The notes beneath the pieces were generated by a model. The model ran no database searches and was not told the origin of the DNA. It saw only the letters and a program-made list of their open reading frames with translations. This document shows positions 1 through 8,278 of a DNA stretch of 64,000 bases, in pieces. The first letter of the stretch is position 1; each line of letters begins with the position of its first letter. This DNA comes from Butyrivibrio sp. (lineage in GTDB: Bacteria; Bacillota; Clostridia; Lachnospirales; Lachnospiraceae). The position numbers and the translations under genes are program-made. The stretch lies in assembly GCA_017535785.1 (NCBI GenBank), contig JAFXTN010000032.1:1-64000 (forward strand), given 5' to 3'.

Positions 1-4
1 AAAA

Positions 5-1459
5 ATGAGTTTAATTTACGATCCGTCAGCTAATAACAAGCCTGCTAATGCTGACACGTTATTTCTTAATAACGAAGGCTTTAAGCAGGAACAGATTAAT
101 ATCAATAATAACGAAAGTACACTGAAACTTGATATTTCAGCACTTTTATCACAAGGGGAGATAGAAGGGACAGAATGCGTCGGCCTCCTTATTGAGCAAT
201 GGCGCACTGTTGCAAGTATATGTGATACATTCAGAAACTTTGGAACAGGTGTGCTTGATCCTACGCTTGGTAAGATGTTGAAGTCATTCTATATAATTGA
301 TGATGATGCGGCTAAATCCACAGAGTCTAATCTATTATCCGAAAATAAGAGGGAGTATGATTCTTTGCCAACAAATCCTTTTGATGATTATGGATTATAT
401 GGCGGATATCAGGTAAGCATAGATCCGGCACATAGTGTTTTAGGAAGCAACTGGATAATAGGAGAAGATGATGATATTTATGATTTTGTAAAAAAACATA
501 AGGGATATGAGAATTATTCCGACAAACAGATCCATGATCTTTTGACTACTCTTGAAAAAACCGGTTGTAGTTATGTAGCCGTAGCTAATGCAATTTTTTG
601 GCAGTATAGAAATCATGGAGATATTTTTGAAGAAAAATTCGGATTTCCGATCAGGGGAAAGGATGGAGATCTGAATTATAAAAAGCTTATTATAGAGTAT
701 TACCTGAATACTAGATGTACGATATTTCTTGATGAGCCTCATGGAAAAGAGGCTTTTATAGAATATTTTTTAATGCATCCCGATGAATACAAAAAAAGAT
801 TTGGAGAATACTGTGCGGTTGACCCAGAGGGAAAAAACATAGATGAACAGCAAATTTTATTCGAAGAAACATACAACCGAATATTTTTCGAAAATGGGCA
901 AAAAATATTCCATACCCAAAATGATAATAAAGCAGATTATTCTATTTCTAACAAACTATCACACTATAGCAAAGAAAAGAATTTGGGACTGGTATGTAAG
1001 TATTATAAAAGAGCGGAAGTTACGGAGAAAAAGATAAAAGAAGCCTTGATGGCCGGACACTGCGTTAAGATTGGTGTTACAAATTATAAATTAGAATATG
1101 AAGATGGTAGCGATTATTCAGAAAAGTCCAATGGTGGTCATGCAATGATTGTAACCGGGATAGCCCCTGATGGAAGATATATTGTATCAAGCTGGGGGGA
1201 AAAACTCTATTTGGATCCCAAAGATGCTGAATCTATTACCGCACTTATTATTAAGCAAAATCCTAAAAAGGTCCCTGGGGGAGCGACATTAGATAAGATC
1301 GTAAGGGACATAAATATGCAAACTGAGAATATAGAAAACGTTGATTCTGCAGCAGCTATTGCTTCCGGATTATTGAGGTCTAAAGTTCCGCGACCGGGAA
1401 TGGGCAGAGTGACCAAAGCATCAGACTTTAATGTACCACTTAAAAATAAACGCAAATGA
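5..1459 (+). CDS. C39-like cysteine peptidase protein with MSLIYD helical N-terminal module
   Basis: A 484-residue protein with no classical signal peptide. Residues 1-105 form a helical module (conserved GTECVGLL, QWRTVAS, FRNFGTGVLD) shared with the genes at 4512 and 8279. Residues about 155-415 resemble a C39/papain-like peptidase: Cys188 in TGCSYVAVANAIFW, His379 in GGHAMIVTG, and Asp404 in YLDP after SSWG. The tail ends RVTKASDFNVPLK. The layout, helical module plus enzyme-like domain in a tandem paralogue array, suggests a type VII secretion substrate or toxin; this is inference. The start lies 5 bases into the window, so its ribosome binding site and upstream genes are not visible. Confidence 0.72.
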   Translation: MSLIYDPSANNKPANADTLFLNNEGFKQEQININNNESTLKLDISALLSQGEIEGTECVGLLIEQWRTVASICDTFRNFGTGVLDPTLGKMLKSFYIIDDDAAKSTESNLLSENKREYDSLPTNPFDDYGLYGGYQVSIDPAHSVLGSNWIIGEDDDIYDFVKKHKGYENYSDKQIHDLLTTLEKTGCSYVAVANAIFWQYRNHGDIFEEKFGFPIRGKDGDLNYKKLIIEYYLNTRCTIFLDEPHGKEAFIEYFLMHPDEYKKRFGEYCAVDPEGKNIDEQQILFEETYNRIFFENGQKIFHTQNDNKADYSISNKLSHYSKEKNLGLVCKYYKRAEVTEKKIKEALMAGHCVKIGVTNYKLEYEDGSDYSEKSNGGHAMIVTGIAPDGRYIVSSWGEKLYLDPKDAESITALIIKQNPKKVPGGATLDKIVRDINMQTENIENVDSAAAIASGLLRSKVPRPGMGRVTKASDFNVPLKNKRK

Positions 1460-1460
1460 A

Positions 1461-1492
1461 CCTAGGGGACGGGGTTAGTGGTCCATTTTAAA
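1461..1492 (+). repeat. Intergenic repeat, copy 1
   Basis: The spacer carries cctaggggacggggttag followed by tggtccatttta. The same string recurs at 4429-4463, in shorter or diverged form at 5987-6012 and 8233-8268, and outside the cluster at 31917-31952. It sits just upstream of the next gene's ribosome binding site, so it may have spread together with the duplicated genes. Function unknown. Confidence 0.7.
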
Positions 1493-1525
1493 AAAGAAAG
1501 AGTAAAAGGAAAGAGGAAAGAGTAA

Positions 1526-4405
1526 ATGGATTACAAGGTAGATATCAACAAAGATAAGTGGTTTGACGTTAGGAAGACCACTGAAGTATTTGAAGCATTG
1601 AAGCAGGAAGCTGAGACTTACTGCAAAAATTCTGATGCGACAGGATTGGCTTATCAGAGCTTTGTGGCAAGTGAAGCTTTTATGGGCCAATCAGCCGATG
1701 ACACAAAGAACTTTGTGGGTAACGGCATGGGGAAGATGAATTCAGATATCAAAGAAACTGTACTTAAGTGCCTTAAGAATCAGGAAGATGTTCTGACCGC
1801 TTTTAGTGAAATGGTAGATTCATCGCCCAATGCTTACATTGACTATAATACGCTCAAAGTTATAGATCAGGACTTTGACGGTTACTATACGAATTTTAAG
1901 TCTATTGCTCAGAGCGTGGATGTGATCATAAATAAGCTAAATAATGAGTTTGGTAAAGATCTCGGTGAATTCCCCAAGCCTGACAAGGGCGGAGTTCAAA
2001 ACGCATTTAATGATATGTGCGGCGCAGAATCCGGCGGCGGTTACATAAAAGAGTGCCAGGATAAATTCATTTCTTTTGACAGCACTATGTCTGATCATGT
2101 CAGAGCGAACGATACAGTTGCTTTTCGTGACGATATCACCGGAAAACTTACCAACGCCACAAACGCATTTTTTGCCGGAGAAGCAATGCCTATGCCGGCC
2201 CGGTTTAATGATGTGAAGATCCAGACGTTACTTGATCCGAATAAGGCTACGGAAGCAGCAAATATAACGAGAAATTCTCCATATAACGGAAATGGAAGGT
2301 ATGGTGCTAATCACGATGATGTCGGGGAGTCTCATTGGGGAATATTTGGTTTGAATTTTGATGGAGACGGTGATGTAGATAAATACCTTAAACCTAGGCG
2401 TGATTGGGATAGGATCTATAATGCATACGATAACAGAGGAGCGAATGATAATACATTAGGTGATGCATTTGCGGATAAGCGATCAATGGCAATATTTAAA
2501 ATGCTGGAGGGCACAACGTCTGCTGACGCAGCAGCTACCAATGTTATCTTTGATCAGTTAAAAACGTTTAATGATGATCTTTTTCTTGCTACAACAGGTG
2601 TCGACAGATTTAAAGACGGACAGTTAAACTATAGGGTTTTGCAGGCTGCTTTGAGAGAGTGCAGTTTTGACAGAACATCACTGTATGATCAGGGAGCATT
2701 AGAGAAACTGATCATGGATAAATGCTCCTATTACAAAAATCATATGGATGAATTTAAAAAGAAATACCCGGGACAAAGGCTTCAAGATAGGGATGGAAGC
2801 TATAGTTCGGGTGCATTAACGTTGATCCGTATGGAAATTATGAATGGTATCAATAATAATGAACTGGTAAATTCTCTGGTTGGAGAGAATTCAATAAATA
2901 AACCTAATAGCGGAAATCCCAATACGGTTTATTCTGATGTCAAAAATAGTGAAACAAGTGTTTTGAGCACAATAAATGAGCTCTCACTTTTTAGCACCCG
3001 TAATAATTTAAAAATGAGCACTAAATGTCTGAATGACTTTCCGAGACCGGTGTCTAGTGAATCGATATTAAAAGAGTTAGTAGCTGGAAATTCAGTTATT
3101 GCGGAGTTCGAAGATTTTGTGCTTAAACCTGTGGATAAAGGAAGTGTACTTGATGAAGATGTAAAGATCGATGGAAAAAAACAAGTTACGATAACCGGTG
3201 TTTACGGTAATTCATATATAGTTGCATACAATGGAATGTGCGGACTTCTTACTCCAAATGCGGTTAAGATGGGTGATTGTTATTCGATAAAGATCGTACC
3301 GGGTTGGGAGAATAGAGAAGCATTGCAATATGGAACCAATCCGTTTTATGGAAACCGCGATAAGAGTTACGTTGATCCTGATGGGGTATATCGAAATAAA
3401 GAATATGATAAACTAGCTGATTTTATTTCGAATAATCCCGAATATAAAGGATGGCTATCACCAAGGGCTTTAAATGTTCCCTATAACAATAAACTAGCAG
3501 ATGCGATAGATGACATGGCCAATAGAGGGGCACGGGATTTTGATCGCATTGATATGCTGGCTGAGAAATATTTAGATAATCCACAAGCATTTAAAGAAAA
3601 ATATAATATTGATCTAATTGATCAACAATCAGGAAAAGTCAACAAAGACTTTATTGCTTTGGATTATTATAAAGATTATGGCAACACGATACTCGTAGAT
3701 TGCAATAAAAGTAAAGATATAGATTACCTAACAAATTTTTACTATAGTTTTTATTTAGGTCATATGGATCTGTATAGGCTAGTATTTCATAAAATGGATA
3801 AGACTAATATCAGCCATGAGGATATTAGAAAAAATTGTAAAGAATTGGTTGAAAAACACGTTAAAGCAACCAAGGATGAAGGGAAAACTTCATTTAAATT
3901 AAAACTGGAAAGAGAATATAAAAAATTCTATGAAGAGACATCGTTTTCTAAAAATGAAGAAATGGAAAATGCTAAATTTAAACAGTATTGCAAGGAGCAT
4001 GGAGATAATGTAACCTTCAAAATGATCGATGGAAAAACTACGGCTGAAAGAATGCAAACAGTGAAAAAAGGTGATTTTAATGCTGCCAGAGAAGCGGTTG
4101 TTTTTGATGGAATACCAACAAATAACGATATCAGAAATGCGCAAAAATCCGGATACAACGTATTCTTCCACTGCGATGATATATCTAAGCTTGAAGATGA
4201 AAGAGGACTTCAGGTTATGACTTTAGGATTGGGTGAGCTACGTGCAAAGGAACTTAAGATAAAGGACGTAGTTACTGAAAAAGACCCTAATGGAAATATC
4301 ATTAGAGAGAGATATCGTGTTATATGCAACGGTAACGAATACTATTACGATCCTACAAAACATACCGAAGATTGCAACAATTATTCGGCAATAAAAATTT
4401 CATAA
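1526..4405 (+). CDS. LXG-like protein with two degenerate C39-like domains
   Basis: A 959-residue protein. Residues 1-235 form a helical LXG-like module (SEAFMGQSAD, KNFVGNGMGK, QDFDGYYTNF), almost identical to the start of the gene at 6044. Two C39-like domains follow, but both have lost the catalytic Cys. The first reads SADAAATNVIFDQL where active paralogues read GC(T/S)YVAAANAIFW. The second reads GARDFDRIDMLAEKY, followed by FKEKYNIDL in place of FEKKFGFPI. The His positions are also changed (KQVTITGVYG; LQVMTLGLG). It is therefore probably a non-enzymatic paralogue. The ribosome binding site aaaggaaagaggaaag supports this start. A structural, decoy or inhibitory role is only a hypothesis. 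Confidence 0.72.
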   Translation: MDYKVDINKDKWFDVRKTTEVFEALKQEAETYCKNSDATGLAYQSFVASEAFMGQSADDTKNFVGNGMGKMNSDIKETVLKCLKNQEDVLTAFSEMVDSSPNAYIDYNTLKVIDQDFDGYYTNFKSIAQSVDVIINKLNNEFGKDLGEFPKPDKGGVQNAFNDMCGAESGGGYIKECQDKFISFDSTMSDHVRANDTVAFRDDITGKLTNATNAFFAGEAMPMPARFNDVKIQTLLDPNKATEAANITRNSPYNGNGRYGANHDDVGESHWGIFGLNFDGDGDVDKYLKPRRDWDRIYNAYDNRGANDNTLGDAFADKRSMAIFKMLEGTTSADAAATNVIFDQLKTFNDDLFLATTGVDRFKDGQLNYRVLQAALRECSFDRTSLYDQGALEKLIMDKCSYYKNHMDEFKKKYPGQRLQDRDGSYSSGALTLIRMEIMNGINNNELVNSLVGENSINKPNSGNPNTVYSDVKNSETSVLSTINELSLFSTRNNLKMSTKCLNDFPRPVSSESILKELVAGNSVIAEFEDFVLKPVDKGSVLDEDVKIDGKKQVTITGVYGNSYIVAYNGMCGLLTPNAVKMGDCYSIKIVPGWENREALQYGTNPFYGNRDKSYVDPDGVYRNKEYDKLADFISNNPEYKGWLSPRALNVPYNNKLADAIDDMANRGARDFDRIDMLAEKYLDNPQAFKEKYNIDLIDQQSGKVNKDFIALDYYKDYGNTILVDCNKSKDIDYLTNFYYSFYLGHMDLYRLVFHKMDKTNISHEDIRKNCKELVEKHVKATKDEGKTSFKLKLEREYKKFYEETSFSKNEEMENAKFKQYCKEHGDNVTFKMIDGKTTAERMQTVKKGDFNAAREAVVFDGIPTNNDIRNAQKSGYNVFFHCDDISKLEDERGLQVMTLGLGELRAKELKIKDVVTEKDPNGNIIRERYRVICNGNEYYYDPTKHTEDCNNYSAIKIS

Positions 4406-4428
4406 GCAGCTGCTTGGGGATGAGGTGG

Positions 4429-4463
4429 ACCCAGGGGACGGGGTTAGTGGTCCATTTTAAAAA
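4429..4463 (+). repeat. Intergenic repeat, copy 2
   Basis: Contains ccaggggacggggttag then tggtccattttaaaa, nearly the same as copy 1. Here an upstream tggacc pairs with the downstream ggtcca, so the unit could form a small hairpin around the gggacgggg core. It lies between the stop of the 1526 gene and the start of the 4512 gene. Confidence 0.7.
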
Positions 4464-4511
4464 CAGGAATAAAGATAACGCAAAAAAAGGGAAAGAGACT
4501 AGGGTAAAAAA

Positions 4512-5996
4512 ATGAGTTTAATTTACGATCAGACAGCAAATAACAAGCCTGCTAATGGAGCTATGCTTCATCTTAATAATGAAGGCTTTAAGCAGGAACA
4601 GAATAATATCAATAATAACGAAAGTACACTGAAACTTGATATTTCAGCACTTTCTTCACAGGAGGAGATCAACGGGACGGAGTGCGTTGGTCTTCTTCTT
4701 GAGCAATGGCGCACTGTTGCAAGTATATGTGATATATTCAGAAACTTCGGAACAGGAGTACTTGATCCTACGCTCGGAAAGATGGCGATGTCGATCAATA
4801 CAATTGACCATGATGCGGCAAGTTCCGTGGAACTAGAGAATGTGCTTGACCTAAAAAAGTCGGGGAATAATGCGAAGGCTTCTTGGTTTAGCGATCTTTT
4901 GGAGTTACCGTTGATTCCCGGCAGGGTAGTAAATAACCTTGTTTCCGGAATGACGCAGTCAGCTGGAATGAGTTTTGAATCAATTTCAAATAGATTATTT
5001 GGTATAGAAATAGAGGATTTAATGAGAATATCAATTGCACCATGGTCACTTTTTGTTAAACCGAAGGGGGCTGATGCAACAGATCCATTTGATGATTTTG
5101 GATTATATGGTGGAAATCAGGTACATGTGGATGCATCAATCAGTAATATTTTACCCTGGATGGGATTGATACCCAGAACAGGTGATGAAATTTATGATTT
5201 CGTGAGATCACATGAGGGATATGAGAATTATTCAGACGAACAGATACGCACTCTTTTGGGGACTATTACAAATACAGGTTGTACTTATACTGCGGCAGCT
5301 AATGCTATTTTTTGGCATTACAGAAATCATGCAGATCTTTTTGAAAAAAAATTTGGGTTTCCGATCAAAGGAAAAAATGGAGATCTGAATTATAGAAAGC
5401 TTATTATTGATTTTTATCTGAATACTAATAAGAAGATATATCTCGATGAGGAAAGTGGGTTAGATCTTTTTACAAATTATTACCTGGAACGTCCTGATGA
5501 ATTTAAAGAAACATATAAACAGTACTATTGGGTTAATGAGAATGGGAATTATGTAAGTAATAATGTAGAACTTAGTTATGAAGATATAGTACTTAATACT
5601 TATCTTCAATCAGTCAAAAAAGGAGAAACAGTAATCACTACAAAAGATGATTATACATTCGCTGTCGGTAACAGATTGGCACACTACAGTAGAGAAAAGG
5701 ATTTGGGACTTATGGTAGAGTTTGGCGGATATACACTGGATTCGAAGAAGATAGAGGAGGCTTTGAATAATGGAGATATCGTTGAGATGAGTGCAAAAGC
5801 CAGATATCAATTTGAAGATGGTAGTTATTATGGGTTTGGTATTAAGGTACCTATCCATTCAATGATAATAACCGGTATAATGCCGGATGGAAGATATAAA
5901 GTATCAACCTGGGGGACAAAATTGTATGTGGATCCAAAAGAATTGGAGGATGTTCATTTAAATATTATCAAGCTGGATCCGAAGGTACTGGGTTAG
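4512..5996 (+). CDS. C39-like cysteine peptidase protein with MSLIYD helical N-terminal module
   Basis: A 494-residue paralogue of the protein at 5, nearly identical over residues 1-95 at DNA level. Residues 105-185 add a linker segment (IEIEDLMRISIAPWSLF) that reappears in the gene at 6044. The C39-like domain spans about 225-485 with Cys257 (NTGCTYTAAANAIFW), His449 (IHSMIITG) and Asp474 (YVDP after STWG), so the putative catalytic set is complete. It lacks the RVTK tail. An 8-A run at 5344-5351 (FEKKFGFP) is the intact counterpart of the 9-A run that splits the next paralogue. Role as a secreted protease or toxin is inferred from architecture. Confidence 0.72.
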   Translation: MSLIYDQTANNKPANGAMLHLNNEGFKQEQNNINNNESTLKLDISALSSQEEINGTECVGLLLEQWRTVASICDIFRNFGTGVLDPTLGKMAMSINTIDHDAASSVELENVLDLKKSGNNAKASWFSDLLELPLIPGRVVNNLVSGMTQSAGMSFESISNRLFGIEIEDLMRISIAPWSLFVKPKGADATDPFDDFGLYGGNQVHVDASISNILPWMGLIPRTGDEIYDFVRSHEGYENYSDEQIRTLLGTITNTGCTYTAAANAIFWHYRNHADLFEKKFGFPIKGKNGDLNYRKLIIDFYLNTNKKIYLDEESGLDLFTNYYLERPDEFKETYKQYYWVNENGNYVSNNVELSYEDIVLNTYLQSVKKGETVITTKDDYTFAVGNRLAHYSREKDLGLMVEFGGYTLDSKKIEEALNNGDIVEMSAKARYQFEDGSYYGFGIKVPIHSMIITGIMPDGRYKVSTWGTKLYVDPKELEDVHLNIIKLDPKVLG

Positions 5997-6012
5997 TAGT
6001 CCATTTTAAAAG
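5987..6012 (+). repeat. Intergenic repeat, copy 3 (shortened)
   Basis: The end of the 4512 gene and its spacer read gggttagtagtccatttt, the right half of the repeat seen at 1461 and 4429. The stop codon of the gene (ggttag) lies inside this repeat copy, suggesting recombination into the repeat removed the original C-terminal coding end. Confidence 0.6.
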
Positions 6013-6043
6013 GGGAAAGTGAAAAGGAAAGAGGAAAGAGCCC

Positions 6044-7489
6044 ATGGATTACAAGGTAGATATCAACAAAGATAAGTGGTTTGACGTTAGGAAGACCACG
6101 GAAGTTTTTGAAGCATTGAAGCAGGAAGCAGAGACTTACTGCAAAAATTCTGATGCGACAGGATTGGCTTATCAGAGCTTTGTGGCAAGTGAAGCTTTTA
6201 TGGGCCAATCAGCCGATGCCACAAAGAACTTTGTGGGAAACGGCATGGGGAAGATGAATTCGGATATTAAAGAGGCTGTACTTAAGTGCCTTAAGAATCA
6301 GGAAGACCTTTTGACAGGTTTTAGTGAAATGGTGGATTCATCGCCCAATGCTTACATTGATTATAATACGCTCAAATTGATAGATCAGGACTTTGATGGT
6401 TACTATACGAATTTTAAGTCTATTGCTCAGAGCGTGGATGAGATCATAAATAAGCTAAATAATGAGTTTGGTAAAGATCTCGGTGAATTCCCCAAGCCTG
6501 ACAAGGGCGGAGTTCAAAACGCATTTAATGATATGTGCGGCGCAGAATCCGGCGGCGGTTACATAAAAGAGTGTCAGGATAAATTCATTTCTTTTGACAG
6601 CACTATGTCTGATCATGTCAGAGCGAACGATACAGTTGCTTTTCGTGACGATATCACCGGAAAACTTACCAACGCCACAAACGCATTTTCTGCCGGAGAA
6701 GCAATGCCTATGCCGGCCCGGTTTAATGATTTGAAGATTAAGAAGTTTTTGAATCCTGATCAGAATACGGATAGTACAATGATAGAGCGATATTCTCAAT
6801 ATAACAGAGAAGAAAATTATTGTGATGATTCCGATGATGTAGATGAATACCTTAAAGCAAGGTGTGATTTGGATAGGATCAATAATGCAGACGATAACAG
6901 AGGCGCGAATGATAATACATTTGATCATAATGCAGACGATAACAGAGGCGCGAAGGATACTCTATTTGATCATAATGCGGCTAATTCCATTTTATATCCT
7001 TCTATGCAGATAATCTCTTCCAATCCGATAATCGACTTTTTGCCGGGGTTCTTTCAGTCATTTGCCGATGATACTAAGAACCTATCAAGGGATTTGTTGG
7101 GGATAGAATTTGAGGATTTAATGAGAATGTCATTTGCACCATGGTCACTTTTTGCAAAGCCTAAGGGAACTGATGCAACAGATCCGTTTGATGATCATGG
7201 ATTATATGGTGGAAACCAGGGAAGTATAGATCCATCAACTAATGTTTTCGGGACAGGATGGATAATAGGAGAAGATGATGAAATTTATGATTTTGTAAAA
7301 AAATATGAGGGATATGAGAATTATTCCGATAAACAGATCCACGATCTTTTGAATACTCTTGAAGAAAATGGTTGTACTTATGTAGCCGCAGCTAATGCAA
7401 TTTTTTGGCATTACAGAAATCAGGGAGAGCTTTTTGAAAAAAAAATTTGGATTCCCGATCAAAGGAAAAGATGGAGATCTGAATTATAA
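6044..7489 (+). CDS. LXG-like/C39-like protein, N-terminal part of a frameshifted gene
   Basis: This frame encodes 481 residues. Residues 1-235 are the LXG-like module, nearly identical to the protein at 1526. Residues 280-315 contain two copies of a 15-residue tandem repeat. Residues 350-400 match the linker of the 4512 protein (GIEFEDLMRMSFAPWSLF). The C39-like domain begins near residue 410 and contains Cys444 (NGCTYVAAANAIFW). A 9-A run at 7437-7445 then shifts the frame, so the protein ends in unrelated residues IWIPDQRKRWRSEL. With 8 A, as in the 4512 gene, one 725-residue protein ending at 8222 would result. This is either a phase-variable gene, slippage, a pseudogene or a sequencing error. 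Confidence 0.65.
   Translation: MDYKVDINKDKWFDVRKTTEVFEALKQEAETYCKNSDATGLAYQSFVASEAFMGQSADATKNFVGNGMGKMNSDIKEAVLKCLKNQEDLLTGFSEMVDSSPNAYIDYNTLKLIDQDFDGYYTNFKSIAQSVDEIINKLNNEFGKDLGEFPKPDKGGVQNAFNDMCGAESGGGYIKECQDKFISFDSTMSDHVRANDTVAFRDDITGKLTNATNAFSAGEAMPMPARFNDLKIKKFLNPDQNTDSTMIERYSQYNREENYCDDSDDVDEYLKARCDLDRINNADDNRGANDNTFDHNADDNRGAKDTLFDHNAANSILYPSMQIISSNPIIDFLPGFFQSFADDTKNLSRDLLGIEFEDLMRMSFAPWSLFAKPKGTDATDPFDDHGLYGGNQGSIDPSTNVFGTGWIIGEDDEIYDFVKKYEGYENYSDKQIHDLLNTLEENGCTYVAAANAIFWHYRNQGELFEKKIWIPDQRKRWRSEL
6884..6973 (+). repeat. 45-bp tandem repeat, two copies
   Basis: Two adjacent 45-base units begin aatgcagacgataacagagg at 6884 and 6929, and a third start (aatgcgg) follows at 6974. They encode the repeated peptide NADDNRGA...LFDHNA in the linker between the LXG-like module and the C39-like domain. 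The second unit differs at several bases. Confidence 0.85.
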
Positions 7490-8222
7490 AAAGCTTATTA
7501 TCGATTTGTATCTAAATTGTAGTTACAAGATATATCTCGATGAGCCTAATGGACTAAGTAGTTTTAAACAATATTTCGAGTCTCAACCGGATGAATTTGA
7601 AGCAAGATTTAAAGATTACTGTGTGAAAGACGAGAATGGAAATATTATAGGTGAGCTGGACCAAATAATTGATCAAGCGGGTAAGGATTTGATCGCCAAA
7701 GGGGAGACTGTAATAAAAACAATAAAAGATGGTACGAGTAATGAAGCTTTTAAGAACAGATTTGAACACTACTATAAAGAAAAAAATATAGGACTGGAAA
7801 TTACGGATGGAGTATATTTACTAGGTAGGAATTGGATAAGAGAAGCTTTAGATAATGGAGATATCGTTGAGGCGAATGCTCTTGAGTTTAAATTTCAATT
7901 TGAGGATGGAAGCTACCAAAAATTTGGAACAAAAAGCGGTCCTCATGCCATAACAATAACCGGAATAGCGCCCGATGGAAGATATATAGTATCTAGCTGG
8001 GGCACAAAATACTATTTGGATCCGATAGACGCTTTGAATTTATATGTTCATATCATCAAGTACAAACCCAGCAAGATGATAAAAATGAATGTTGAAGATA
8101 TGGATGAAGAAAGAACTGCCTCTGTTGAAGCTAAACTTTCCGGAGACATAAAGCATAAAGATTTTAGACCGGAAAAAGCCACAGTGACCAAGTTACCAAA
8201 ATATGATGTGCCACTTAAATAA
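7395..8222 (+). pseudogene. C39-like domain, C-terminal part of the frameshifted gene
   Basis: After the 9-A run at 7437-7445 this frame carries the rest of the C39-like domain: KKFGFPIKGKDGDLNY, the catalytic-type His in GPHAITITG, and the SSWG then YLDP motif. It ends in a tail (TVTKLPKYDVPLK) like that of the protein at 5. The ATG at 7395 lies in the wrong frame before the A run and has no good ribosome binding site, so this part is unlikely to be translated alone. Cys (residue 444 of the upstream frame) and His are separated by the shift, so activity needs frame restoration. Confidence 0.6.
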
Positions 8223-8232
8223 AAACGCGAAT

Positions 8233-8268
8233 AGACCTAGGGGACTTAGCTAGTGATCTATTTTTAAG
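8233..8268 (+). repeat. Intergenic repeat, copy 4 (diverged)
   Basis: Reads gacctaggggacttagc then tagtgatctattttta. It has the same order as copies 1 and 2, with several substitutions, and the same position just upstream of a gene start. Confidence 0.5.
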
Positions 8269-8278
8269 GAAAGAGAAA

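Noticed and set aside
16-207. Minus-strand frames inside the C39-like genes
   Set aside because: They are antisense shadows of strongly supported plus-strand genes and recur in each paralogue only because the coding strand is duplicated.
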